From Acidocella aromatica (GTDB lineage: Bacteria > Pseudomonadota > Alphaproteobacteria > Acetobacterales > Acetobacteraceae): a stretch of 64,000 nucleotides of DNA. The number at the start of each line of letters is the position of its first letter. Within the stretch, counting starts at the first letter, position 1. The stretch is from positions 248,001 through 312,000 of the forward strand of contig NZ_JACHFJ010000003.1 in assembly GCF_014201825.1 (NCBI RefSeq), written 5' to 3'. The position numbers and the translations under genes were made by a program. Positions 37,219 to 47,144 of this stretch are shown here, piece after piece. The notes below the pieces were generated by a model. That model saw nothing but the letters and a program-made list of their open reading frames with translations. It did no database searches and had not been told where the DNA came from.

Positions 37219-38113
37219 GATTTTGCAGCCTCTGCACGGTGTGCCGGTCGTCATCACCGGGGCGGGGGGATGGCTGGGGCAGGCGGCGCTGGAGATGGCG
37301 CATCGGGCCGGAGCGGAGATCTATGCGTTTGGCAAGACGCCGCGCCTGTACCATTTGCGGGATGGTGCGCCTTTGGAGATCCATCCGCACTCATTGCTGG
37401 GCAGGTATGATGTGCCTAGTGCGATTGTGCTTCATTTCGCCTTCCTCACCCGCGAGCATGTGGGGGAGATGGCGGTGGAGGACTATATCGCCACCAATCG
37501 GGCGATCTCTGACATGGTGGAAAATTTTATCCGTCGCAACGGTGCGCGAGGAGTGTTCGTGCCATCCTCCGGTGCGGTCTATGCGCCACCGCCCAACCCG
37601 TATGGAGAGGGAAAGTTGGCGGATGAGGTACGCTTTGCCTCGCTCGGGCGCGAACTGGGGATTCCCACAGTGCTCACCCGTGTGTTCAATCTATCTGGCC
37701 CGTTCATAAACAAAGTGAACTCCTACGCGCTGGCCTGCATCATCCGCGATATCCAGGCTCGCTGTCCGGTTGAGCTGCGGGCGGGGCATCCGGTTTGGCG
37801 CGGCTATGCGCATGTGGGGGATGTGCTGAATATCGCGCTTGGGCTGCTGCTGCGCGGGGAGTCGCCGCCAGTGTTCGACACGTGGGGCGAGCCCATCGAG
37901 CTTTCCGGCCTTACCATCCGCGCCGCGGCGCTGCTGGGCTGGCCTGAGGCGGAGGTTATTCGCCCCGCATGGCAAAACGGCGCCGCCGATCGTTATCTCG
38001 GCGGCGCCGTTCAGTATCTGGCCCATGCGAAATCGCTGGGTTTGGAACCTGCCAGCCTGGACCGGCAGATTCTCGAAACCGCAGATTACTTGGGCAGGTG
38101 CTTGGCGATATAG
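37211..38113 (+). CDS. NAD-dependent epimerase/dehydratase family (extended SDR), probable sugar reductase
   Basis: The 300-residue protein has an SDR dinucleotide site [18 protein letters not shown] and a catalytic S-x-Y-x3-K arrangement: [10 protein letters not shown] and NPYGEGK. The end [24 protein letters not shown] resembles nucleotide-sugar epimerases. ATG 37211 overlaps the rfbH stop by 8 bases. As the last gene after rfbFGH it likely reduces or epimerises a CDP-4-keto-deoxy sugar. If the ThDP enzyme is YerE-like, this would be the YerF-like reductase. Its end overlaps the convergent speE stop by 28 bases. Confidence 0.85.
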   Translation: MLEILQPLHGVPVVITGAGGWLGQAALEMAHRAGAEIYAFGKTPRLYHLRDGAPLEIHPHSLLGRYDVPSAIVLHFAFLTREHVGEMAVEDYIATNRAISDMVENFIRRNGARGVFVPSSGAVYAPPPNPYGEGKLADEVRFASLGRELGIPTVLTRVFNLSGPFINKVNSYALACIIRDIQARCPVELRAGHPVWRGYAHVGDVLNIALGLLLRGESPPVFDTWGEPIELSGLTIRAAALLGWPEAEVIRPAWQNGAADRYLGGAVQYLAHAKSLGLEPASLDRQILETADYLGRCLAI

Positions 38114-38943
38114 GGCGGCAGCCAGAAGCTCGCCACATGCACGTTCGGCGACCAGTATTCGCCGGTGATGCCAGCTTCCGCGGCGCGTGCGGCGATGGTC
38201 TCCACCGAATGCTGCGTCAGGCTGGCATCCTTGCCCGCCCAGCCCAGCGTCATGTAACCGCCGACATAGGTCGGCACCGCGGCGATGTAAGCCGTGACAT
38301 GCGGGAAGAACTGCTTGCGGCGCAGCGAGGTCTCGTGCAGCTCGTCGGCCTGCATGAAGGGCACGCCGCACTGGTTCACGATCAGCCCCTGCGGGGTGAG
38401 GATGCGCGCCGCGTTCTTGTAGAACTCGTCGGTGAACAGCACTTCGCCCACGCCGATCGGGTCGGTGGAGTCGACGATGATGACGTCGAAGGAGGCATCC
38501 GGCGCCTTCTTCACATAGTCGATGCCATCGCCGACGATGACTTCGGCGCGCGGGTTGGTCCAGGCGTCGCCGCCGATGCCGGGGAGGAATTCCTTGGAGA
38601 GGCGGATCACCTCGCCGTCGATCTCCGCCATCACGGCGCGCTCAACGCCCTTGTGCATCAGCACATGCTTCAGCACGCCGCCATCGCCCGCGCCGATGAT
38701 CAGCACGTTCTTGGCGTTGCCATGGGCCAGCAGCGGCACATGGGTGAGCATCTCCTGGTACACGAACTCATCGCGCTCGGTGATCTGCACCACGCCATCC
38801 AGCGTCAGCACGCGGCCATGGCTGTCGGTCTCGAACACGGCGATGTCCTGGAACGGGCTCTGCACCCGGGCCAGCTGACGCACGAACTTAAAGCGCTGAC
38901 CCCAATCCGGGTACAGCGTCTCGTTAAACCAGGTATCGGTCAT
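38086..38943 (-). CDS. speE: Spermidine synthase
   Basis: This 285-residue aminopropyltransferase moves the aminopropyl group from decarboxylated SAM to putrescine. Signature parts are WFNETLYPDWGQRFKF, VLTLDGVVQITERDEFVYQEMLTHVPL, VLIIGAGDGGVLKHVLMH, AEIDGEVIRLSKEFLP, and the catalytic VIIVDSTDPIGVGEVLF. It lies downstream of speD on the same strand with 66 bases and a hairpin between. Confidence 0.96.
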   Translation of the reverse strand: MTDTWFNETLYPDWGQRFKFVRQLARVQSPFQDIAVFETDSHGRVLTLDGVVQITERDEFVYQEMLTHVPLLAHGNAKNVLIIGAGDGGVLKHVLMHKGVERAVMAEIDGEVIRLSKEFLPGIGGDAWTNPRAEVIVGDGIDYVKKAPDASFDVIIVDSTDPIGVGEVLFTDEFYKNAARILTPQGLIVNQCGVPFMQADELHETSLRRKQFFPHVTAYIAAVPTYVGGYMTLGWAGKDASLTQHSVETIAARAAEAGITGEYWSPNVHVASFWLPPYIAKHLPK

Positions 38944-38963
38944 GGAAGGCTCCCAAACAGAGA

Positions 38964-38989
38964 GGGGGCGTTGTTACGCCCCCTTTTTT
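38964..38989 (+). terminator. Strong plus-strand terminator between speD and speE
   Basis: GGGGGCGT (38964-38971) pairs with ACGCCCCC (38976-38983) and is followed by six Ts on the plus strand. The adjacent spe genes are on the minus strand. It would stop read-through from the polysaccharide operon running antisense to speE. On the minus strand the trailing bases (TCTCTGTTT) make at best a leaky attenuator before speE. Confidence 0.75.
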
Positions 38990-39009
38990 AAAGCTCTCGC
39001 GTCTATCGC

Positions 39010-39465
39010 TTACGCGATGAGGCCGCGCTTCTGCTCGTTGATCTGGATGTGGCTCGGCGTGAACGCTTCCTTGAGGAAGGGGATCAGCTTGTACGGATCG
39101 CAGCAGCCGCACATGAACACATCCAGGGCCGCGAAGTTGCGCTCGGGCCAGGAGTGGATGGAGATGTGGCTCTCCGCCAGCACGACCACGCCGGACACGC
39201 CACCATTCGGGGTGAAGTGGTGGAAATGGTGATGCAGGATGGTGGCGCCGGCAGCGATCGCGCCGTCGCACAGCGTCTTGTCGATCAGCTCAGGGCTATC
39301 GAGATTGGAAGCACCCCACAGATCGATGATCAGGTGCATGCCGGCGTATTTCACGCCATCCTTCTCGACGTAGTAATCCTTCTGCGGCTCCGGGGAGACC
39401 GTGGACATCGCCTGGTTTTCGCTCGGAGTCTCCGAGACCATCCCCAGTCGGGCAAGTGCGTTCAT
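39010..39465 (-). CDS. speD: S-adenosylmethionine decarboxylase proenzyme
   Basis: SpeD supplies decarboxylated SAM for spermidine synthesis. From ATG 39465 (GAGGGGG 6 bases upstream) the proenzyme has 151 residues. Self-cleavage occurs at the Glu-Ser bond in LAESHISIHSWPE, turning the serine into the pyruvoyl cofactor. Other class 1b features are GMHLIIDLWGAS, LHHHFHHFTPNGGVSGVVVL and DVFMCGCCDPYKLIPFL with the catalytic cysteine. It is followed by speE. The region before the start can fold into two hairpins (separate entry). Confidence 0.95.
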   Translation of the reverse strand: MNALARLGMVSETPSENQAMSTVSPEPQKDYYVEKDGVKYAGMHLIIDLWGASNLDSPELIDKTLCDGAIAAGATILHHHFHHFTPNGGVSGVVVLAESHISIHSWPERNFAALDVFMCGCCDPYKLIPFLKEAFTPSHIQINEQKRGLIA

Positions 39466-39500
39466 TGCGAACCCCCTCAACTAGTAGACAGCCTGTAGAA

Positions 39501-39542
39501 CGCGGCACCTTACCGCGCCCCCCTGGGCCAATGAGGGGGGGC
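39501..39542 (-). promoter_or_regulatory. Structured leader upstream of speD
   Basis: On the minus strand two hairpins follow each other: GCCCCCC (39542-39536) with GGGGGGC (39523-39517), and CGCGG (39517-39513) with CCGCG (39505-39501), the two sharing one base. They end about 36 bases before the speD ATG. This could be a regulatory 5' leader of the polyamine operon. I cannot assign a known riboswitch class. Confidence 0.4.
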
Positions 39543-39581
39543 TTATGAGGCCATACCCCCCTGGATGCAAGTGATATTTTT

Positions 39582-39619
39582 ACTCCCGGCCATGATTTTT
39601 TGCTGCCCTGGCCGGGAGT
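39582..39619. repeat. Inverted repeat between gcvP and speD
   Basis: ACTCCCGGCC (39582-39591) and GGCCGGGAGT (39610-39619) are perfect complements with an 18-base loop. It is 12 bases from the gcvP stop. T-rich sequence follows on the plus strand and A-rich on the minus, so for gcvP it may protect the 3' end rather than terminate classically. Confidence 0.5.
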
Positions 39620-39631
39620 TTTCTCATGCCG

Positions 39632-42498
<2,867 letters not shown>

Positions 42499-42502
<4 letters not shown>

Positions 42503-42879
42503 GCCAGCGTGCTCAGATATTCGTCATAGGCGGCGCGATCCATGAGGCTGGATACGGAGGCCGGGTCCTCGAGGCGCAGCTTGAAGAACCAGCCATCGCC
42601 CTCGGCGCCGCTGTTCACCAAAGCCGGCTCGTCCACGATCGCCTGGTTCACCTCGGCCACCGTGCCCGCCAGCGGGGCGTACACGTCCGAGGCGGCCTTC
42701 ACGCTCTCCACCACGGCGCAAGCCTCGCCCGAGGCGACATTGCGGCCAGCGTCCGGCAGCTCGACGAACACGATATCGCCAAGCGCCTGCTGCGCATGGT
42801 CGGTGATGCCGATGGTGGCGAGACCGTCAGCGCCGACGGAAACCCATTCGTGATCCTTGGAGAAATAAATCTGGGACAT
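42499..42879 (-). CDS. gcvH: Glycine cleavage system H protein
   Basis: The 126-residue carrier protein holds the lipoyl lysine in [17 protein letters not shown] near residue 60. Other conserved stretches are [32 protein letters not shown] and [24 protein letters not shown]. It shuttles intermediates between GcvP, GcvT and Lpd. The gene lies 18 bases after gcvT and overlaps gcvP. Confidence 0.97.
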
Positions 42880-42897
42880 GTGAAGAGGCTCCTTAAT

Positions 42898-43959
42898 TCA
42901 GCGAACGTAGTTATGGGGAACGAAAGGAAGGGCGACGACGCTGCCGGGCAGCGGCTTGTCGCGCACGATGAGGTCGATCGCCGTACCGGGGGTGGCGAAG
43001 TCCGCGCGGACGTAGCCGAGCGCGATGGGGGCGTTCAGCGTGGGGGAGAACACGCCGGAGGTGACTTCACCCACGCGCTCAGCGCCGACGCGGATTTCGG
43101 CATGGGCGCGGGCGGGGGCGCGGCCTTCGAGCCGGATGCCAACCAGCTTCTCCGCCGTGCCGTTGGCCAGCGCGGCGTTCACCGGGCCAGCGCCCAGAAA
43201 ATCGGCGGCGGCGAGGCGCTTCTTGGAGAGGGCGAAATTCAGCCCGGCGGCGACGGGGGTGATGGTCTCGCCGATATCATTGCCATAGAGCGGAAGCCCG
43301 GCCTCCAGGCGCAGCGAATCGCGGGCCCCCAAGCCAGCGGGTACCGCGCCGCGCGCGAGCAGGATTTCGGCCAGATGCTCGCCTGCATCGCCGGGGCAGC
43401 CGATCTCGAACCCATCCTCGCCGGTATAGCCGGAGCGGGTGACGACGCAGGGGATGCCCTCGATGGTCAACTCAGCCGCGTCCATGAATTTCAGCGCGGC
43501 ACCCTCGGGCAGCAGGGTGACGGCCTTGGGGCCTTGCAGGGCGAGCAGGGCGCGCTCGAAATGGGTGACCACCTCCACGCCCTGGGCCTGGATATGCGCC
43601 ACGTCCACCTGCTTGCGCCCGGCATTCAGCACCGCCTGCAGACGGGTGCCGAGATTGGCCACCATCAGGTCATCGATGATCCCGCCTGCCTCATTAAGCA
43701 GCAGGGTATAACGCTGGCGGCCCGCTTTCAGCCCGGTGATGTCGCCCGGCACCAGACGCTCGAATGCGCGGGCATCGGCGATCTCCACCTGGCCCATGTG
43801 CGAAACGTCGAACAGTGCGGCGCCGGTGCGGCAGGCGTTATGCTCGGCGATGATGCCCGCATATTGCAGCGGCATCTCGTAACCGGCGAACTCGACCATG
43901 CGCGCGCCAAGGCGGCGGTGCAGCCCGTCCAAAGGTGTTTTAAGCAAGCGAACCCCCAT
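42898..43959 (-). CDS. gcvT: Aminomethyltransferase, glycine cleavage system T protein
   Basis: From ATG 43959 (GGGAG upstream) the protein has 353 residues, close to the family norm. It moves the methylene group to tetrahydrofolate. Features are LLKTPLDGLHRRLGARMVEFAGYEMPLQY, ALFDVSHMGQVEI, EAGGIIDDLMVANLG, VTRSGYTGEDGFEIG and VTSGVFSPTLNAPIALGYV. The open frame continues far upstream but that part is the glycine riboswitch, not protein. First gene of gcvTHP. Confidence 0.96.
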   Translation of the reverse strand: MGVRLLKTPLDGLHRRLGARMVEFAGYEMPLQYAGIIAEHNACRTGAALFDVSHMGQVEIADARAFERLVPGDITGLKAGRQRYTLLLNEAGGIIDDLMVANLGTRLQAVLNAGRKQVDVAHIQAQGVEVVTHFERALLALQGPKAVTLLPEGAALKFMDAAELTIEGIPCVVTRSGYTGEDGFEIGCPGDAGEHLAEILLARGAVPAGLGARDSLRLEAGLPLYGNDIGETITPVAAGLNFALSKKRLAAADFLGAGPVNAALANGTAEKLVGIRLEGRAPARAHAEIRVGAERVGEVTSGVFSPTLNAPIALGYVRADFATPGTAIDLIVRDKPLPGSVVALPFVPHNYVR

Positions 43960-43967
43960 AAGATCAG

Positions 43968-43987
43968 CTCCCGGCTTAAAGCGCCGG
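43968..43987 (-). promoter_or_regulatory. Possible riboswitch expression platform at the gcvT ribosome-binding site
   Basis: CCGGC (43987-43983) and GCCGG (43975-43971) form a small hairpin between the riboswitch and gcvT. The Shine-Dalgarno GGGAG (43972-43968) begins inside its 3' arm, so ligand-dependent folding could affect translation start. No T-run follows, which argues against transcription termination as the readout. Confidence 0.45.
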
Positions 43988-43997
43988 AAAGTTCTGA

Positions 43998-44186
43998 CCC
44001 CCCTCTGTCTGTGGACCTGAGAGATTCGGGCTTGTCCGGCCCTTGACCCCGTCGGTGCGGTGGCGCGGCCACCGGCTTTCCAGAGTGCCCCTTTTACAAG
44101 CCGCAGCCCTTTGTGCCTGAGCGGTTCCGGGGGCCGGTTGCGCCTTCGGCGGCGAGGGGGTAATTCCCGCGCTCTCTCCTGCGTCC
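43998..44186 (-). promoter_or_regulatory. Tandem glycine riboswitch controlling gcvTHP
   Basis: On the minus strand two glycine aptamers lie in series. The first has GGACGCAGGAGAGAGC, a CGCCGAAGGCGCAACC stem-loop and CGCTCAGGCACAAAGG followed by the CTCTGGAAAG junction. The second has the CCGGTGGCCGCGCCACCG region, GACGGGGTCAAGG and CTCTCAGGTCCACAGACAGAGGGG. The GGAGAGA / GCCGAAGG / CTCAGG-x-A-C-A-AAGGAC order is the hallmark of the gcvT RNA element. It ends 38 bases before the gcvT start. Glycine binding normally switches the operon on. Confidence 0.93.
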
Positions 44187-44275
44187 GAATAAGGACGGGC
44201 TCCTTTTGCCCCAGGGCACGGGTTTTGCAAAGCTGTTTCTTTATCGCGCGGTAAAAACAAGGATTTAACGGCCTT

Positions 44276-45058
44276 ATGTCAGAAACGCCCAAGCCCGCCC
44301 CCACGCTGGTGGTCGAGGATATTCACAAGAGTTTCGGCAATGTGGAGGTGCTCAAGGGCGTGTCGCTGACTGCCTATGAGCATGACGTGATCGCGATCCT
44401 CGGCTCCTCGGGCTCGGGCAAGAGCACCTTCCTGCGCTGCATCAACCTGCTGGAGATGCCGGATCAGGGGCGCGTGTCCATCCGGGGCGAGCTGATCGAG
44501 ATGAAGGACGGCAAGAACCGCGCCGCCGCCAACCCCAGGCAGATCGAGCGGCTGCGCACCCGGCTCTCCATGGTGTTCCAGCAGTTTAACCTCTGGGCAC
44601 ATATGACCGTGCTGCAGAACGTGATCGAGGCGCCGGTGCATGTGCTGAAGCTGGACAAGAAAACAGCCATCGCCCGCGCAGAGGCGATGTTGGAGAAGGT
44701 CGGGCTCTCGAACAAGCTGGACGCCTACCCGGCCCAGCTCTCCGGTGGGCAGCAGCAGCGCGTGGCCATCGCCCGCGCCTTGGCCATGGAGCCGGATGTG
44801 CTGCTGTTCGACGAGCCGACATCGGCCCTGGACCCGGAATTGGTCGGGGAGGTGCTGAAGGTGATGCGCGACCTGGCCAATGAGGGGCGCACCATGCTTG
44901 TCGTCACGCATGAGATGGGCTTCGCCCGCGAGGTGGCCGACCGCGTGATGTTCCTGCACCAAGGGCGAGTGGAGGAGGAAGGCACGCCGGAGGAGATGTT
45001 CACCAACCCCAAATCCGAGCGGTTCCGGCAGTTCCTCTCCAGCGCAAGGCGCCACTGA
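44276..45058 (+). CDS. Polar amino acid ABC transporter ATP-binding protein (HisP/GlnQ/ArtP type)
   Basis: A 260-residue ABC ATPase with intact motifs: Walker [22 protein letters not shown]-loop [22 protein letters not shown], signature [15 protein letters not shown], Walker [21 protein letters not shown] and the switch histidine [11 protein letters not shown]. The ILLEMPDQG and FNLW segments place it with polar amino acid transporters. Membrane and binding-protein subunits are not adjacent, so its partners must be encoded elsewhere. It is divergent from the gcv riboswitch by under 100 bases. Confidence 0.93.
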   Translation: MSETPKPAPTLVVEDIHKSFGNVEVLKGVSLTAYEHDVIAILGSSGSGKSTFLRCINLLEMPDQGRVSIRGELIEMKDGKNRAAANPRQIERLRTRLSMVFQQFNLWAHMTVLQNVIEAPVHVLKLDKKTAIARAEAMLEKVGLSNKLDAYPAQLSGGQQQRVAIARALAMEPDVLLFDEPTSALDPELVGEVLKVMRDLANEGRTMLVVTHEMGFAREVADRVMFLHQGRVEEEGTPEEMFTNPKSERFRQFLSSARRH

Positions 45059-45149
45059 CCGGCGTTGCGTAACAAACAAGTTGTGGCGGCCACGGGGTGA
45101 TCCCTATCTAGGTGGCCAAACCGATTGATCAGGCGATTTGAGACACGGC

Positions 45150-46034
45150 ATGGCAGACGACCCGTATAAGGTTCTTGGCGTAAAGAAAGATGCGGCGGCG
45201 GATGAGATCCGCTCCGCCTACCGCAAGCTGGCGAAGAAGTACCACCCCGACCTCAACCCCGGCGACAAGGCGGCGGAGGAGAAGTTCAAGGCGGTATCGC
45301 TGGCCAATGACATTCTCTCCGACCCGGAAAAGCGCGGCCGCTACGACCGTGGCGAGATCGACGCCGCGGGCGCCGAGCGCGCGCCCCAGGGCAACTGGCG
45401 CAATTACGCCGGTGCTGGCGCGGGGGCGGGGCCGGGCGGCTTCGGCGGGTTCGAGGATATCTTCTCGAATATCTTCGAGCAGCGCGCCCATGGTCCAGCC
45501 CGGGGGCAGGATGATCGCTATTCGGTGAAGGCCGGGTTCCTGGAGGCGGTGAATGGCGGCACCAAGCGCATTACCTTGCCCGACGGCCAAAGCCTGGATG
45601 TGAAGATCCCGCCCGGCACCACGGAGGGCGACGTGCTGCGCCTGCGCGGGCGCGGCCAGCCCGGGCGCGGTGGCGGCCCGGCCGGTGATGCGCTGATCGA
45701 GATCCACGTCACCCCGCACAAGCTGTTCCGGCGCGAGGGGCGCAACATCCACCTGGAGCTGCCGATCTCGCTGAAGGAGGCGGTGCTGGGGGGCAAGGTG
45801 ACCGTGCCGACCCCGGCGGGTGATGTGGTGATGACCGTGAAGCCCCATACCGAGAGCGGCACCGAACTGCGCCTGCGTGGGCGCGGCGTGCCAGCCCATG
45901 GCCACCACCATGCCGGTGACCTGCACGTGAAGCTGCGCATTGTGGTCGGCCCGGCGGATGCGGCGCTGGAAGAGTTTCTCAAGGGCTGGGACCAGCCCAG
46001 CTTCGACCCCCGGGCTGGTCTCGGCGCTTACTGA
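45150..46034 (+). CDS. DnaJ-family co-chaperone, CbpA type (no zinc finger)
   Basis: From ATG 45150 the protein has 294 residues. The J domain (about 1-70) has the HPD motif in [19 protein letters not shown] Gly/Phe linker ([15 protein letters not shown]) is followed directly by the two substrate-binding beta domains ([49 protein letters not shown]). The CxxCxGxG zinc domain of DnaJ is absent, so it belongs with CbpA/DjlA-like proteins that stimulate DnaK ATPase. Its end overlaps the convergent efflux gene by 7 bases. Confidence 0.9.
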   Translation: MADDPYKVLGVKKDAAADEIRSAYRKLAKKYHPDLNPGDKAAEEKFKAVSLANDILSDPEKRGRYDRGEIDAAGAERAPQGNWRNYAGAGAGAGPGGFGGFEDIFSNIFEQRAHGPARGQDDRYSVKAGFLEAVNGGTKRITLPDGQSLDVKIPPGTTEGDVLRLRGRGQPGRGGGPAGDALIEIHVTPHKLFRREGRNIHLELPISLKEAVLGGKVTVPTPAGDVVMTVKPHTESGTELRLRGRGVPAHGHHHAGDLHVKLRIVVGPADAALEEFLKGWDQPSFDPRAGLGAY

Positions 46035-46921
46035 GGCTTCTGGTCCTTATCCGTGTCGCGCGGGGTGATGGAGACGGTGCAGGTCATGCCCGCCACCAGC
46101 CGCACCCCGTCCGGCACATGATCCAGTTCGACGCGCACGGGAATACGTGCGGCCAGGCGCACCCAGGTGAAGGTCGGGTTCACGTCGGCGAGCAGGGTGG
46201 GGGCGGTTCTGCGCTCCACGTCGGCAATGCCCGCCGCGATGCCGCTGACATGGCCGGTAATGGCCGGGCCGCCTTGCATCAGGGTGATCTTCGCCGCGTC
46301 GCCGGGGGCGATGCCGCGCATTTTGGTTTCTTCCAGATAGGCATCGACATAGAGCGAATCGCTATCCACGATCGCCAGCACGGGCGCGCCGGCGGTCACG
46401 TAGTCGCCCGGTTGCATGGAGAAATTGGTGATCATCCCGTTCACCGTGGCGTACACGGTGCTGCGGTGTAGGTTCAGCTGGGCCACGCCAAGATTCGCCA
46501 GCGCCTGATTGTACTCGGCCTCGGCCTCCTGGGCGGCGGCGCTCACCTGGTCGCGGTTAAGGCCGGAGGTGGCGCTGGACGAGGCGGCGGCATAGCGGGC
46601 CGCCGTGCTTTTGGCGTCCTCCATGGCGGCATGGGTGCGGGCCACAGCCGCCTGGGCCTGCTGTAGCGCCAGGGTGAAGCGCACCGGGTCGATCTGGAAC
46701 AGCTTGTCGCCCACATGCACCACCTGGTTGTCATGCACGAAGACCTGCACCACCGGGCCGGTCACGTCCGGCGCCAGGGAGATGATGTCGGCGCGCACGC
46801 GGCCATCGCGGGTCCAGGGGGCCTCCATGTAGTAGTTCCAGAGTTGCCAGCCCACGACAGCGGCCACAGCCAGGACCAGGAGCGTGGTGAGGAAGCGAAG
46901 CGTGAAGGATGCGGGGGTCAT
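46028..46921 (-). CDS. HlyD-family membrane fusion protein, AaeA-like
   Basis: A 297-residue periplasmic adaptor with an N-terminal anchor (FLTTLLVLAVAAVVGWQLWNYYM), a lipoyl-like half (DVTGPVVQVFVHDNQVVHVGDKLFQIDPV), a coiled-coil hairpin (about 75-140) and a C-terminal beta-barrel (YLEETKMRGIAPGDAAKITLM, ARIPVRVELD). It matches AaeA/EmrA adaptors. It is the last gene of a three-gene efflux operon: FUSC pump, DUF1656 protein, adaptor. Confidence 0.9.
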   Translation of the reverse strand: MTPASFTLRFLTTLLVLAVAAVVGWQLWNYYMEAPWTRDGRVRADIISLAPDVTGPVVQVFVHDNQVVHVGDKLFQIDPVRFTLALQQAQAAVARTHAAMEDAKSTAARYAAASSSATSGLNRDQVSAAAQEAEAEYNQALANLGVAQLNLHRSTVYATVNGMITNFSMQPGDYVTAGAPVLAIVDSDSLYVDAYLEETKMRGIAPGDAAKITLMQGGPAITGHVSGIAAGIADVERRTAPTLLADVNPTFTWVRLAARIPVRVELDHVPDGVRLVAGMTCTVSITPRDTDKDQKPQ

Positions 46922-46937
46922 GGGGCTCCGGTGGGAT

Positions 46938-47144
46938 TCAAAAGACGTGGTTCATCACCTGGCTTACCAGCCCGGTGAGGATGACGAGGATTGAGAAGTC
47001 GAACAGCGGCCTGTGCCATACATAGCGGTACAGGCCGTAGGCGGCGAGCACGCGGTGAATCACCGTGCCGATGAGCTGGGCGATGACCACCCAGACCAGC
47101 AGCGGCGGCAGGAACACGCCAAACAGGTCGATTTCACCGATCAT
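46938..47144 (-). CDS. DUF1656 small membrane protein, AaeX-like
   Basis: A 68-residue protein with two membrane helices (GVFLPPLLVWVVIAQLIGTVIHRVL and LFDFSILVILTGLVSQV) and the YRYVWHRPLFD motif between them, which identifies DUF1656. These proteins always accompany AaeA/AaeB-type exporters, but their job is unproven. Its ATG overlaps the FUSC gene stop (ATGA) and its stop is 16 bases before the adaptor gene. Confidence 0.92.
   Translation of the reverse strand: MIGEIDLFGVFLPPLLVWVVIAQLIGTVIHRVLAAYGLYRYVWHRPLFDFSILVILTGLVSQVMNHVF

Noticed and set aside
43960-44304. N-terminal extension of gcvT through the riboswitch
   Set aside because: The frame is open but encodes Arg-rich nonsense; the glycine aptamers and the SD before ATG 43959 explain the region.
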